DNA from: Parvularcula sp039822105
GTDB lineage: Bacteria > Pseudomonadota > Alphaproteobacteria > Caulobacterales > Parvularculaceae
Direction: 5' to 3'
Length of the DNA: 64,000 nucleotides
Assembly: GCA_039822105.1 (NCBI GenBank)
Contig: JBCBMW010000001.1
Coordinates: forward strand, 1 to 64,000
The first letter of the stretch is position 1, and every line of letters starts with the position of its first letter. Below the pieces are notes generated by a model, which was given only the letters and a program-made list of their open reading frames with translations, did no database searches and was not told the DNA's origin. A program made the translations under genes and the position numbers. Of the stretch, positions 8,446 through 17,145 are shown one piece after another.

Positions 8446-11163
8446 ATGAAACGCCTACTGAGCATCGCGGCGATGGCCGTGGCCGCCCTCACCCCTTCCC
8501 TCGCCCAAGACATCGACATTCCGTTCGAGAAGTTCACCCTCGATAACGGCCTCACCGTCGTGGTTCACGAGGACCGCAAAGCGCCGGTGGTCGCGGTCAG
8601 CGTCTGGTACAAGGTCGGCTCAAAGGATGAGCCCGAGGGCCAAACCGGCTTTGCTCACCTCTTTGAGCACCTGATGTTCAATGGCTCAGAGAACTACGAC
8701 GACGAGTGGTTCAAGCCGCTGCAAGAGGTCGGCGCGACGGGCCTCAATGGCACCACGAGTTTTGACCGCACCAACTACTTCCAGACCGTCCCCACCCCCG
8801 CGCTTGATCGCATCCTGTGGATGGAATCGGACCGGATGGGCCACTTTGTTGGCGCCATCACCCAAGACAAGTTGGATGAGCAGCGCGGCGTCGTTCAGAA
8901 CGAGAAACGCCAGGGCGAAAACGCCCCCTACGGACGGGTCTTTAACAACATCATCCACGGCATGTTCCCGCCGGGTCATCCCTATGCGCATCTTCCGATC
9001 GGTTCGATGGAGGATCTCGATGCTGCGGATCTCGACGATGTGAAGACCTGGTTTGAGACCTATTACGGGCCGAACAACGCGATCCTCGTTTTGGCCGGTG
9101 ACATCAATGCGGCGGAAGCTCGGCCGCTGGTCGATCGCTATTTCGGCGATATCGAGGCTGGCCCCCCTCTCACCCAGTGGGAAGCGTGGGTGCCAAGCCG
9201 CGAGGAGATCTCCCGCGAGACCATGTACGATCAGGTCCCGCAGGCCCGCATTTACCGCACATGGGTCGCGCCGGAGGACACCAGCCCTCAGGCCACAGAG
9301 CTTGGCATCGCCGCCTCTGTCCTGGGTGACGGCAAGAACTCTCGTCTTTATAAAGAGCTTGTCTACGACCGGCAGATCGCAACCGATGTCAGCGTTTTTA
9401 ACTTCGAGCTGCAAATGGCATCGATGTTCGGCGTGATCGTCAGTGTGGCGCCGGGTCAATCAGTCGAAGAAGCCGAAGCCGTGATGGACGAGACCATCCG
9501 CGAGTTTCTGCGTCGCCCCCCAAGCCGGGAGGAGGTCGAGCTTGTCTCCACCAAAACCCGCGCGGGGATCATCCGCGGCCTTGAAGAGGTCGGCGGGTTC
9601 AGCGGCAAGGCCGTGACCCTCGCACAAGGCGAGCTTGTGGCAGAAGACCCCGGCTATTTCCAAACCGAGCTCGAAGAGCTGGCGAATGCTCAGCCGCGCA
9701 ACGTGCTCGCAACAGCCAAGACCTGGTTGCGCGACAACTACTACCAACTGACTGTTCTTCCGTTTGCCGAGTATCGCACGAGCGAAAGTGACATTGACCG
9801 TTCACAAGGTTTGCCCCCGGTCCTTGGTGAGACGGCGCTCGATTTCCCAGAGGTGGAGACAGCAACGCTCTCGAACGGGATCGACGTGGTCCTCGCCACA
9901 CGGAGCACCATTCCCGTGGTGAACGTCGCGGTGCAATTTGACGCCGGTTATGCCGCTGACGCTGGCGGGCTTCTTGGTCTCTCCAACTTCACAGCCGCGA
10001 TGCTGGACGAGGGCGCTGGCCGCCTGGATGCCTTGGAACTCGCGCGACAGCTCGAACTTCTCGGCGCGACGCTCGGTGCGGGATCCAATTTGGACACAAC
10101 CACCGTGTCGATGTCGGCGCTTAAGGAGAACCTCTCCGCGTCACTCGACATTTTGAGTGACGTCGTGCAACGGCCCAACTTCCCGGAAGAAGAGATCGAG
10201 CGCCAGCGGCCGCAGATCCTCACCGGTATTCAGCAAGAGAAGGCCAATCCAACATCGATCGCCCTCCGCATGCTCCCTGAGCTGATGTATGGTGAGGGCC
10301 ACGCTTACGGCATTCCTCTCACTGGTTCGGGTACAGAGGAAGCGATTGAGGCGATCACGCGTGATGACCTGACCCGTTTTCATGCCGCCTGGCTGCGGCC
10401 TGACAATGCCACCCTCTACGTCGTGGGCGACACAACGATGGAGGAGATGCAGCCCCTGCTCGAGAAGACCTTTGGCGGCTGGTCAGCCGAGGGTGCGGCG
10501 CCGGTCAAGAACATCACCGAGGTCGCCTTGACCGAACCCCGTGTGGTCTTGGTCGATCGTCCGGGGTCAGCGCAGTCCTTCATCCTCGCTGGTCACGTCG
10601 CACCTCCCACAGGTGTCGAGAACAACATCGAGATCGACGCGATGAACGAGATTTTGGGCGGCAACTTTGTCTCGCGCCTCAACCTTAATCTGCGTGAGGA
10701 CAAAGGCTGGTCCTACGGCGTTCGCTCGCTCCTGCCCGGCGCCAAGGGGCAACGGCCTTTCATCATCTATGCCCCGGTGCAGACCGACAAGACGACCGAG
10801 TCGATTTCCGAAATCGTTCGTGAGGTCCGCCAGTTTGTTGGGCGGCGACCAGCAGAAGGCTCAGAGCTTGAGCCCGTTATCCTCGATGCTGTCCGCTCCT
10901 TACCCGGACAATACGAAACCTCAGATGCGGTGCTGACGAGTCTTCTCGCCAGCGGCCGTTTCGGACGCCCGCTCAACTATCCAGAGACGCTGCCTGAGCG
11001 GTACCAGGGCTTGACCACCGACGCTGTGGCTGAGGCCGCCACCGAGGTGTTGCAGCCCGGCGCGATGGTGTGGCTGATTGTGGGGGATGCGGAGACAATC
11101 CGAGAGGGTGTTGAGGCCGCAGGCATTGGCCCCGTCACTGTGATGAGCCTCAGCGACCTCTAA
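8446..11163 (+). CDS. Secreted M16-family zinc metallopeptidase (two-domain)
   Basis: Periplasmic pitrilysin/insulinase-type peptidase of 905 residues. It starts at the ATG behind GGGAG, with a signal peptide (about residues 1-21, ending SLAQ). The N-terminal half carries the inverted zinc motif HLFEH with a downstream Glu region (EQRGVVQNEKR). The C-terminal half repeats the fold but lacks HxxEH, as in other duplicated M16 proteins where it shapes the chamber. It follows nuoI after about 120 bases and ends at a strong terminator. Substrates are unknown; export signals or small peptides are usual for the family. Confidence 0.92.
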   Translation: MKRLLSIAAMAVAALTPSLAQDIDIPFEKFTLDNGLTVVVHEDRKAPVVAVSVWYKVGSKDEPEGQTGFAHLFEHLMFNGSENYDDEWFKPLQEVGATGLNGTTSFDRTNYFQTVPTPALDRILWMESDRMGHFVGAITQDKLDEQRGVVQNEKRQGENAPYGRVFNNIIHGMFPPGHPYAHLPIGSMEDLDAADLDDVKTWFETYYGPNNAILVLAGDINAAEARPLVDRYFGDIEAGPPLTQWEAWVPSREEISRETMYDQVPQARIYRTWVAPEDTSPQATELGIAASVLGDGKNSRLYKELVYDRQIATDVSVFNFELQMASMFGVIVSVAPGQSVEEAEAVMDETIREFLRRPPSREEVELVSTKTRAGIIRGLEEVGGFSGKAVTLAQGELVAEDPGYFQTELEELANAQPRNVLATAKTWLRDNYYQLTVLPFAEYRTSESDIDRSQGLPPVLGETALDFPEVETATLSNGIDVVLATRSTIPVVNVAVQFDAGYAADAGGLLGLSNFTAAMLDEGAGRLDALELARQLELLGATLGAGSNLDTTTVSMSALKENLSASLDILSDVVQRPNFPEEEIERQRPQILTGIQQEKANPTSIALRMLPELMYGEGHAYGIPLTGSGTEEAIEAITRDDLTRFHAAWLRPDNATLYVVGDTTMEEMQPLLEKTFGGWSAEGAAPVKNITEVALTEPRVVLVDRPGSAQSFILAGHVAPPTGVENNIEIDAMNEILGGNFVSRLNLNLREDKGWSYGVRSLLPGAKGQRPFIIYAPVQTDKTTESISEIVREVRQFVGRRPAEGSELEPVILDAVRSLPGQYETSDAVLTSLLASGRFGRPLNYPETLPERYQGLTTDAVAEAATEVLQPGAMVWLIVGDAETIREGVEAAGIGPVTVMSLSDL

Positions 11164-11186
11164 CCTTCACAAGGAACAACGGCTTG

Positions 11187-11220
11187 AACCGGCCTGGAGC
11201 GATCCAGGCCGGTTTTTCTT
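11187..11220 (+). terminator. Rho-independent terminator after the M16 peptidase
   Basis: A perfect 12-bp stem (AACCGGCCTGGA pairing with TCCAGGCCGGTT) with a GCGA tetraloop is followed by a T-rich run. It lies 23 nt after the peptidase stop and runs into the end of the convergent uvrB. The T-tract is on the plus-strand side only, so it terminates rightward transcription. Confidence 0.93.
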
Positions 11221-13411
11221 AGCTCGTCGCGAGGTCGAGTTCCTGCAGCCGTTTGATCTCATCACGGATCTCTGCCGCTTTCTCAAAATCGAGATCGGCT
11301 GCGGCCTCACGCATCTCTTTCTCGAGTTGTTTGAGATGCGTCTGCAGATTATCGCCGTGTTCGAAGGCTGCTGCGTCCTCCGCCATACCGCCTTTGCCGC
11401 GCTTGGGCGCGGTGAGCCGACCAGAACTGAAGGTCGTACCGGCCGCTGCCTTCACGCCCTCATCATCACTCTCGACGATCTCAGCAATCTTGGCCTTCAC
11501 TGTTTTTGGCGTGATCCCGTGGGCCTCGTTGTGCTCAAGCTGTTTGGAGCGGCGCCGGCCTGTCTCCTCGAGCGCGCGCTCAATTGAACCCGTCTTACGA
11601 TCTGCATAAAGAATGACCCGGCCCTCGACGTTCCGCGCCGCACGACCAATCGTCTGGACCAGCGACGTCTCGGACCGCAGGAAGCCTTCCTTGTCAGCAT
11701 CCAGGATCGCAACCAGCTGACACTCAGGGATGTCCAAGCCTTCGCGGAGGAGGTTGATCCCGATGAGCACATCGAAGACACCGCGGCGCAGATCACGGAT
11801 GATCTCGATCCTCTCCACCGTATCGACGTCAGAGTGCATGTAGCGCACCTTCACGCCCTGATCGTGCATATACTCTGTGAGATCTTCAGCCATCTTTTTC
11901 GTCAGGGTGGTGACGAGGGAACGTCCGCCCTTCTTGGCGACCTGTTTCACTTCATCGATCACATCGTCGACCTGGCTGAAATTGTCGTTCGACACCGGGC
12001 GGATTTCCACCGGCGGATCGACGAGACCCGTGGGGCGGATCACCTGTTCCACAAAGACGCCGCCCGTGCGGTCCATCTCCCAGGGTCCTGGGGTCGCAGA
12101 AACGTGCAAGGTTTGCGGCCGCATTGCGTCCCACTCCTCGAATTTGAGGGGGCGGTTGTCCATGCAGCTTGGTAGGCGGAAGCCATACTCCGCTAACGTC
12201 CTTTTGCGGGCGTAGTCGCCTTTGAACATCGCACCAATCTGCGGGATCGTGACGTGGCTCTCATCGCAGAACAGGAGCGCGTTTTCCGGTAGGTACTCAA
12301 ACAGCGTGGGGGGCGGCTCACCAGGTTTGCGGCCCGTGAGGTAGCGAGAGTAGTTCTCAATGCCCTGACACGACCCGGTCGCTGCCATCATTTCCAGATC
12401 GAACTGGACACGCTGTTCAATCCTTTGGGCCTCAAGGAGTTTTCCCTCCTGGTGCAGAATGGGCAGGGTCCGCGCCAGCTCCGCCTTGATCTCTTCCATC
12501 GCGCGCGACAGCGTCGGCCGGGGCGTCACATAATGGCTGTTCGCATAAAGACGGATTGTCTTGAGGTTCTGAACCTTTTTTCCCGTCAGCGGATCAAACT
12601 CGGTGATCTCTTCAATCTCATCACCGAAGAGGGTCACACGCCAAGCGGCATCTTCGAAATGGGCGGGGAAGATCTCAATCGTATCGCCCCGCGCGCGGAA
12701 GGTCCCGCGCTGAAAAGCCTGGTCATTCCGCTTGTATTGGAGCGCCACAAGGTCGGCGAGCAGTTGCTTGCGCTCGATCTGCTCGCCCACGGCGAGGTCA
12801 AACACCATCGCGGTGTAGGTCTCCACCGAGCCGATACCGTAGAGGCAAGACACCGACGCCACGATGATGACATCGTCACGCTCGAGAAGGGATCGCGTCG
12901 CGGAGTGCCGCATACGGTCGATCTGCTCGTTGATGGTCGACTCTTTCTCGATATAGGTGTCCGTTCGCGGAACATAGGCCTCGGGCTGGTAGTAGTCGTA
13001 GTAGGAGACGAAATACTCCACCGCGTTGTTCGGGAAGAAGGCCTTAAACTCACCGTAGAGCTGCGCGGCCAACGTTTTGTTGTGTGCAAGGATCAGCGCG
13101 GGGCGCTGGCACGCCTCAATGACCTTCGCCATGGTGAAAGTCTTGCCCGAACCGGTCACGCCGAGGAGCACCTGGTCGCGCTCATGCACCGTCACCCCGT
13201 CGACGAGTTCCTCAATCGCCGCAGGTTGGTCACCGGCAGGCTGGTAGTCTGACACGACCTCAAACCGCTGGCCGCCCTCCAGCTTCTCTGGACGCTCTGG
13301 CCGATGCGGAGTCCACGCCTCCGGCTGGAGACGCGCATGATAGGTAGCAACGGCTTCAGAGAAGCCCTGATCTTTAGGAAGGACGTCGGACATAAGGGGA
13401 ACATAGGCCAT
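11219..13411 (-). CDS. uvrB: UvrABC excinuclease subunit B
   Basis: Damage-verification helicase-like subunit of nucleotide excision repair, 730 residues. It has Walker A GVTGSGKT, the HNKTLAAQLYGEF segment, the FVSYYDYYQPEAYVP beta-hairpin region that inserts into DNA, the DESHVT box, and helicase motifs in the second RecA domain (LREGLDIPE, QTIGRAARN). The C-terminal UVR motif, DFEKAAEIRDEIKRLQ, contacts UvrC. ATG 13411 or ATG 13393 could start it. About 45 extra residues precede the usual UvrB N-terminus. Confidence 0.97.
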   Translation of the reverse strand: MAYVPLMSDVLPKDQGFSEAVATYHARLQPEAWTPHRPERPEKLEGGQRFEVVSDYQPAGDQPAAIEELVDGVTVHERDQVLLGVTGSGKTFTMAKVIEACQRPALILAHNKTLAAQLYGEFKAFFPNNAVEYFVSYYDYYQPEAYVPRTDTYIEKESTINEQIDRMRHSATRSLLERDDVIIVASVSCLYGIGSVETYTAMVFDLAVGEQIERKQLLADLVALQYKRNDQAFQRGTFRARGDTIEIFPAHFEDAAWRVTLFGDEIEEITEFDPLTGKKVQNLKTIRLYANSHYVTPRPTLSRAMEEIKAELARTLPILHQEGKLLEAQRIEQRVQFDLEMMAATGSCQGIENYSRYLTGRKPGEPPPTLFEYLPENALLFCDESHVTIPQIGAMFKGDYARKRTLAEYGFRLPSCMDNRPLKFEEWDAMRPQTLHVSATPGPWEMDRTGGVFVEQVIRPTGLVDPPVEIRPVSNDNFSQVDDVIDEVKQVAKKGGRSLVTTLTKKMAEDLTEYMHDQGVKVRYMHSDVDTVERIEIIRDLRRGVFDVLIGINLLREGLDIPECQLVAILDADKEGFLRSETSLVQTIGRAARNVEGRVILYADRKTGSIERALEETGRRRSKQLEHNEAHGITPKTVKAKIAEIVESDDEGVKAAAGTTFSSGRLTAPKRGKGGMAEDAAAFEHGDNLQTHLKQLEKEMREAAADLDFEKAAEIRDEIKRLQELDLATS

Positions 13412-13445
13412 TCACTGGCCGAGTCCCAGACCCCAAACGTGAAGA

Positions 13446-13952
13446 CTACGAAGCCAGCGCAGGCTTCCGGTCGAGGTGGTCTTTCAAGCGCTGCCGCGCA
13501 CGATTGAGGCGTGAACGGACAGTTCCCACCGGCACTTTCAAGAGGGTCGCCGCCTCTTCATACTTGAGGCCCTCGATCGCCACCAGCGACAGCACCACTT
13601 TGTCGTTGTGCGGAAGCTTCCGGAAGTTCGTCACCATGTCTTGGTAATGCATCGTTTCCTCCTGGAAAGGATCAATCGACAGACGCTCTTGCGGGGCATC
13701 GGCGAGATCAACAGCGACCCCGCGCACCTTGTCCCGGCGCAATTGGTTGAGAAACACACGTCGGCAGACCGTGAACATCCACGACCGCAGGTTCTCGCCG
13801 TCAAACAGGTGCTGTTTCCGAAGGCAACGTTCGACGCTGTCTTGCACGAGGTCGTGGGCACGATCCTCGTTGCGGGTCAGGGTCATGGCAAAGCGGTGAA
13901 GAGCCGGCAGCGCCTGGCTCAATTCAAAAGGTGAGATTGTCGAGGCGGTCAT
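13446..13952 (-). CDS. ECF sigma factor, probably EcfG type
   Basis: Alternative RNA polymerase sigma factor of 168 residues with region 2 (DLVQDSVERCLRK, NLRSWMFTVCRRVFLNQLRR) and region 4 (LPHNDKVVLSLVAIEG, KVPVGTVRSRLNRARQRL). The ATG follows GGAGGT. The region-2 wording and the nearby phyR point to the EcfG general-stress sigma factor of alphaproteobacteria; the group is inferred. It would be held by the anti-sigma NepR and freed when phosphorylated PhyR binds NepR. No NepR is visible nearby. A sigma-70-like promoter lies just upstream. Confidence 0.85.
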   Translation of the reverse strand: MTASTISPFELSQALPALHRFAMTLTRNEDRAHDLVQDSVERCLRKQHLFDGENLRSWMFTVCRRVFLNQLRRDKVRGVAVDLADAPQERLSIDPFQEETMHYQDMVTNFRKLPHNDKVVLSLVAIEGLKYEEAATLLKVPVGTVRSRLNRARQRLKDHLDRKPALAS

Positions 13953-14258
13953 GATGACCTCCGAATCTTCAACACCTTTTTTCTACGAAGCGCCAATATT
14001 GGGGTCAAAGAAACCTATAGGGAGCAGTGACCGCTAAATACCATCTGTATTGATCCACTATCTTGATGTATATTACTACTAATACATTCTATGAGTTTTA
14101 TGAGTGAGTCACTCATGCTGAAACCCAAGCGAGGCCTCAAATCGCAACAAGGGGGGTGGCGCCACTGGGACGATTTCGAACGCGCGCCAAGACGAAAGAG
14201 TGTTTCAAGGCCGCCACTTGCGAGCCCTTCTCACTGCAAAAAGTCAGTCACAGTGCCG
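13953..14258. other. AT-rich gap with perfect palindrome (14100-14116)
   Basis: About 300 bases between the sigma factor and the ribbon-helix-helix gene with no supported gene. It contains the 17-nt sequence ATGAGTGAGTCACTCAT, an 8-bp perfect inverted repeat around one G, and next to it an imperfect dyad with TGTAT/ATACA ends (about 14067-14086). Base composition falls sharply in 14035-14105. A small dimeric regulator such as the adjacent ribbon-helix-helix protein could bind here; this is inference. Confidence 0.5.
13980..14008 (-). promoter_or_regulatory. Sigma-70-like promoter for the ECF sigma gene
   Basis: On the minus strand TTGACC (14008-14003) and TAGAAA (13985-13980) are separated by exactly 17 nt, about 28 nt before the sigma-factor ATG. 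The -35 matches 5 of 6 and the -10 matches 4 of 6 consensus bases. No GGAAC-type EcfG promoter is seen here, so the gene looks housekeeping-driven, not autoregulated. Confidence 0.4.
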
Positions 14259-14465
14259 TTAGTTGCTGCCGCGGAGGCGCTTAAGCTTCTCGGCGGCCTC
14301 TTCGGGCTTCTCCGTCGCAAGGCTCAGACCAAGGGCGATCAACTCACGCACGGCCGAGGACCGATTCTCGGCCCGGTTGTCGAAACGCCAGTCGTCGATG
14401 TTCTGGAGCTCCGTGTCGGTGACAAGGATCTGAAGCTTTGAGAGACGTTTTTCCTGAGACGCCAT
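14259..14465 (-). CDS. Small ribbon-helix-helix protein
   Basis: A 68-residue protein whose central part (KLQILVTDTELQNIDDW, then NRSSAVRELIALGLS) is a ribbon-helix-helix DNA-binding fold: a short beta strand, helix, turn and second helix. The C-terminus is a charged helix (EEAAEKLKRLRG). It sits between phyR and the ECF sigma gene, the slot normally held by the anti-sigma factor nepR, but does not read as NepR. It may be a transcriptional repressor or an antitoxin-like protein; no toxin gene is beside it. Confidence 0.75.
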   Translation of the reverse strand: MASQEKRLSKLQILVTDTELQNIDDWRFDNRAENRSSAVRELIALGLSLATEKPEEAAEKLKRLRGSN

Positions 14466-14532
14466 GCGGCTCGCCGTCCTCCCGCGCGCGCCCGGGCGAC
14501 ATCAAGGGCCGGGCAAGGCTTTGGTTGTGGTC

Positions 14533-15294
14533 TTAGGCTCTTCGGGCGTCAAGGCAGTGCACAACGGCAGCGCGCACATTCTCCGGCGTGTAAGGTTTGC
14601 CAATCACAAAGTCGGGCTCGATCTCGTCGCCCTGCAGGACGCGGTCAGGAAAGCCGGTGATGAAGACGACCGGGCACTCGTGCTCGCCGTGGATCTCCAA
14701 CACTGCGTCGACGCCGGTGTCCTGACCTTCGAGATTGTAGTCGGCGAGGATGATGTCTGGCTTTGCCGAGGTGGCGAGTTTCACTGCATCAGCAGCGGAG
14801 GCGGCTTCGCCCGCGATTTCGACGCCCAGACGCTCCAGAATCGCACGGATATCGGCAGCGATCACGGGTTCGTCCTCGACCACCACAGCCCGCGCTTTGC
14901 GGCCAAGCTTCAGCGCTTGTCTGGCACCCTCCAAGACTGGCTGAGGGTCGCCTTCGAGGCCAATAACCTCGGCCCCTTGGACAGCATCGAGGCCCATCAC
15001 ATCGACCATCAGAAGCAAAAGACGTGCATCATCAGGGGGTTGAGGCAAGGCCTCCATCAACGCCGCATCGCTGAAAAGCACCGGATCCGACGGCCGCTCC
15101 TCCAGCGCCATGCGCCAGGAGTGCATAAAGGCTGCCATCATATCGACCACAGACGAGGAGCTGCTGGCCGGGTCGATCGACACCCGCGCCATGGTCATCC
15201 GCATGACCTCGTCACCGATCAGACGATCAGCAAACACAGCGCGCGCGAACTGGCGCACCACGGTCAGAGGGGGTCGGGTCAGGATATTGAGCAC
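14533..15294 (-). CDS. phyR: PhyR-type response regulator (sigma-like plus receiver)
   Basis: Master regulator of the alphaproteobacterial general stress response. Residues 1-130 form a sigma-factor-like domain (TVVRQFARAVFADRLIGDEV, then DDARLLLLMVDVMGLDAVQG), followed by a receiver domain: VVVEDEPVIAADI with the acidic pair, LADYNLEGQDTG with the phospho-acceptor Asp, VVFITGFP, and the FVIGKPY Lys. When phosphorylated, PhyR sequesters NepR and frees EcfG. The start is GTG 15294 with no obvious ribosome site. An EcfG-like promoter lies about 40 nt upstream, which would give positive feedback. Confidence 0.9.
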   Translation of the reverse strand: MLNILTRPPLTVVRQFARAVFADRLIGDEVMRMTMARVSIDPASSSSSVVDMMAAFMHSWRMALEERPSDPVLFSDAALMEALPQPPDDARLLLLMVDVMGLDAVQGAEVIGLEGDPQPVLEGARQALKLGRKARAVVVEDEPVIAADIRAILERLGVEIAGEAASAADAVKLATSAKPDIILADYNLEGQDTGVDAVLEIHGEHECPVVFITGFPDRVLQGDEIEPDFVIGKPYTPENVRAAVVHCLDARRA

Positions 15295-15332
15295 GCGAGG
15301 CGGCGTCCCTTACGAATCAACTCTGAGACTGT

Positions 15333-15357
15333 AACAGCGTTGACGGGGGATGGTTCC
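15333..15357 (-). promoter_or_regulatory. EcfG-type promoter upstream of phyR
   Basis: On the minus strand GGAAC (15357-15353), 16 intervening bases and TGTT (15336-15333) match the general-stress consensus GGAAC-N16/17-CGTT with one difference. It lies about 40 nt before the phyR start. It is the only such pair I found among the gaps of this cluster. Confidence 0.5.
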
Positions 15358-15381
15358 AGAAAAACAGAATCAACAGCGCGG

Positions 15382-15801
15382 TTAGGCGTCGCTGCGGGTG
15401 GAGAGCCTGGCCGAAAAGAGAAAATCGCGCGTCGCCATGAGAAGGCTGCGCACGTCATCGACGCCCAAATCCATGATTTCAGCGGTATCATCGATCGAGA
15501 ACTCTTCGATCACCACCAGCGCAAAGGCCACCCGCTGGTGGTAGGGCAAATACGAAAAACGAGCGACGATGGAGGGCGGCGGCGGCGCGTTCACCGACGC
15601 CAGATCGTCCACGAACCCATCCAGCTCTTGTAACAATAGCCGGTAGGCCTCGCGCATCGGCGCCTCATCAGCAGCCGTGGCGTGGGGCAAAACGCGCTCG
15701 ATCACGTCGAAAACGGTGTCGCTCGACGGCGCGATACACAGCGCAAACCGGCTGAGACGCGCCTGAACAGCGCCTTGCGGAACCTGAAGGGTGACAGACA
15801 T
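15382..15801 (-). CDS. Receiverless PhyR-type sigma-like protein
   Basis: A 139-residue protein (from ATG 15801; GTG 15852 in the same frame would fit tight operon spacing but lacks a ribosome site). It looks like the sigma-like half of PhyR alone. A first helical block (QARLSRFALCIAP, then YRLLLQELDGFVDDL) corresponds to the degenerate region-2 part. YLPYHQRVAFALVVIEEFSI followed by DTAEIMDLGVDDVRSLL corresponds to region 4. It lacks the DLVQ-type and DNA-contact residues of true ECF factors, and there is no receiver domain. It might be an unregulated NepR-binding mimic or a new sigma partner. It directly follows the kinase gene. Confidence 0.65.
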   Translation of the reverse strand: MSVTLQVPQGAVQARLSRFALCIAPSSDTVFDVIERVLPHATAADEAPMREAYRLLLQELDGFVDDLASVNAPPPPSIVARFSYLPYHQRVAFALVVIEEFSIDDTAEIMDLGVDDVRSLLMATRDFLFSARLSTRSDA

Positions 15802-15867
15802 GGCCAAAGGATACGGTGGCCCGCCAAGCGAGACGAGGCGATGAGCCTGCACCTCAAGCGATTGTGT

Positions 15868-17145
15868 TCAGGCGCGCGGAATGCGTAACGAAGCCTCGAG
15901 GCCGCCGCCTGCTCGATTGGCAAGAAAGAGTGAACCGCCATGGGCCTCCGCGACGGCGCGCACGATGGCAAGACCCAGGCCCGTGCCGCCGCTTGCCCTG
16001 CTGCGGGAACTCTCTCCGCGTACGAATGGCTTTTGGAGCTCCTCAAGGCTGCTGGCATCGAGCCCCGGCCCTCGGTCCTGGACAACGAAGGCGACACAGT
16101 CAGGCTCCAAACGGGCAAAGACCTCCGCTTGACCGGCATAGCGTAGCGCATTGTTCACCAGGTTATGGAGGGCACGGAGGACTGACTGAGGTGACACCTC
16201 CACGGTCGCCGCCGCAACCTCGCCTAAGGTCACGGGCCTGTCTGCGTATTCTTTCATCAGACTTCTCAAGAGAGCGTCGCTGCGCACCGTCTCGCGCAGC
16301 TCCGTGGCGCCTGACTTTGAGAAACGCAGGATCTCATCAAGGGACTGACCAAGGGAGTCGATGCTGGATATCATCTGCTCCCGGAGAGTTTCGTCTTCCA
16401 CCGACTCGACCCGAATGCGCAAAGACGCCAGCGGTGTGCGGAGGTCATGCCCGATCGAGCCCAGCATCATGGAGCGCTCTTTCAGCGCCGAGAGGATCCG
16501 GTCTTGGAGAGCCGCAAACGCCTTGCTCAGCCCTGTCACGTCAGGCGGGCCATCGGTAGGAAGCGGCGGCGCTTCCTTGTCGGTCAGAAACCCATCAGCC
16601 GCGGCGGTCAGCTGCCTCAGGGGTTTGGCGACCTGCTGGCCGACATAGATCGCCGGGATCAGAAGGACGATGGTCAGCACTGTAGTTTGGATCACCAAGA
16701 CCCGCCAGGGAATGACCGCAGACGTCGGAATGGGCTGACGATGCGCCAACCAGCGTCCGTCGGAAAGCTGCACCGCTGCGATGACACCGGGGCGGCCACG
16801 CATGTTGATGCGACGCGCCACCACCTCCCGGCCAACGATGCCGATCTCCTCGAGGGCGTCGGTCAACAGCTCCTCCGTCCCCAGAAGGCGCTCACCACCC
16901 AGCGGCGGCTGATCATCGATGATGAAACCGGGACGCCGTGGTTGCCGGCGGGATAGCATCGGCGCGAACTCGATGAGCCTTGCAGCCTGGGCCGTGCGCT
17001 CCACGATAACGGCTTCGGCGCGCTGTTGACGCAGCGACTTCTCAACGTTGGTGATCAGAACAGCGTTGCCCAGCTGCGCTGCGACCAGGACGCCCACGAT
17101 CAGGAGCATCAAGCGCGCAGAGAGGCCGAGCCGGGGCCATGTCAC
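15868..17145 (-). CDS. Sensor histidine kinase (EnvZ/PhoQ-like architecture)
   Basis: Inner-membrane sensor of 425 residues: TM1 (LMLLIVGVLVAAQLGNAVLI), a periplasmic domain of about 130 residues, TM2 near residue 180, HAMP (QQVAKPLRQLTAAADGF), HisKA with GHDLRTPLASLRIRVESV (phospho-acceptor His), and an ATPase domain with N-box HNLVNNALRYAG, DRGPGLD and GTGLGLAIVRAVAEAHGG. Its ATG overlaps the stop of the preceding regulator gene (ATGA). The kinase is ordinary HisKA, not the HWE/HisKA_2 type that usually phosphorylates PhyR, so its cognate partner is the OmpR-type regulator. Confidence 0.93.
   Translation of the reverse strand: MTWPRLGLSARLMLLIVGVLVAAQLGNAVLITNVEKSLRQQRAEAVIVERTAQAARLIEFAPMLSRRQPRRPGFIIDDQPPLGGERLLGTEELLTDALEEIGIVGREVVARRINMRGRPGVIAAVQLSDGRWLAHRQPIPTSAVIPWRVLVIQTTVLTIVLLIPAIYVGQQVAKPLRQLTAAADGFLTDKEAPPLPTDGPPDVTGLSKAFAALQDRILSALKERSMMLGSIGHDLRTPLASLRIRVESVEDETLREQMISSIDSLGQSLDEILRFSKSGATELRETVRSDALLRSLMKEYADRPVTLGEVAAATVEVSPQSVLRALHNLVNNALRYAGQAEVFARLEPDCVAFVVQDRGPGLDASSLEELQKPFVRGESSRSRASGGTGLGLAIVRAVAEAHGGSLFLANRAGGGLEASLRIPRA

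Noticed and set aside
13446..13952. Autoregulatory EcfG promoter for the sigma gene
   Set aside because: No GGAAC with a CGTT-like partner lies upstream; a TTGACC/TAGAAA pair is the better candidate.
14017..14118. Possible short NepR in the gap (33-codon minus-strand frame beginning MSDSLIKL)
   Set aside because: It lacks the NepR core pattern and is far shorter; it merely starts in the palindrome.
14464..15633. 389-codon plus-strand frame across phyR
   Set aside because: It is His/Arg-rich antisense of phyR and the sigma-like gene, which have clear domains and a promoter on the minus strand.
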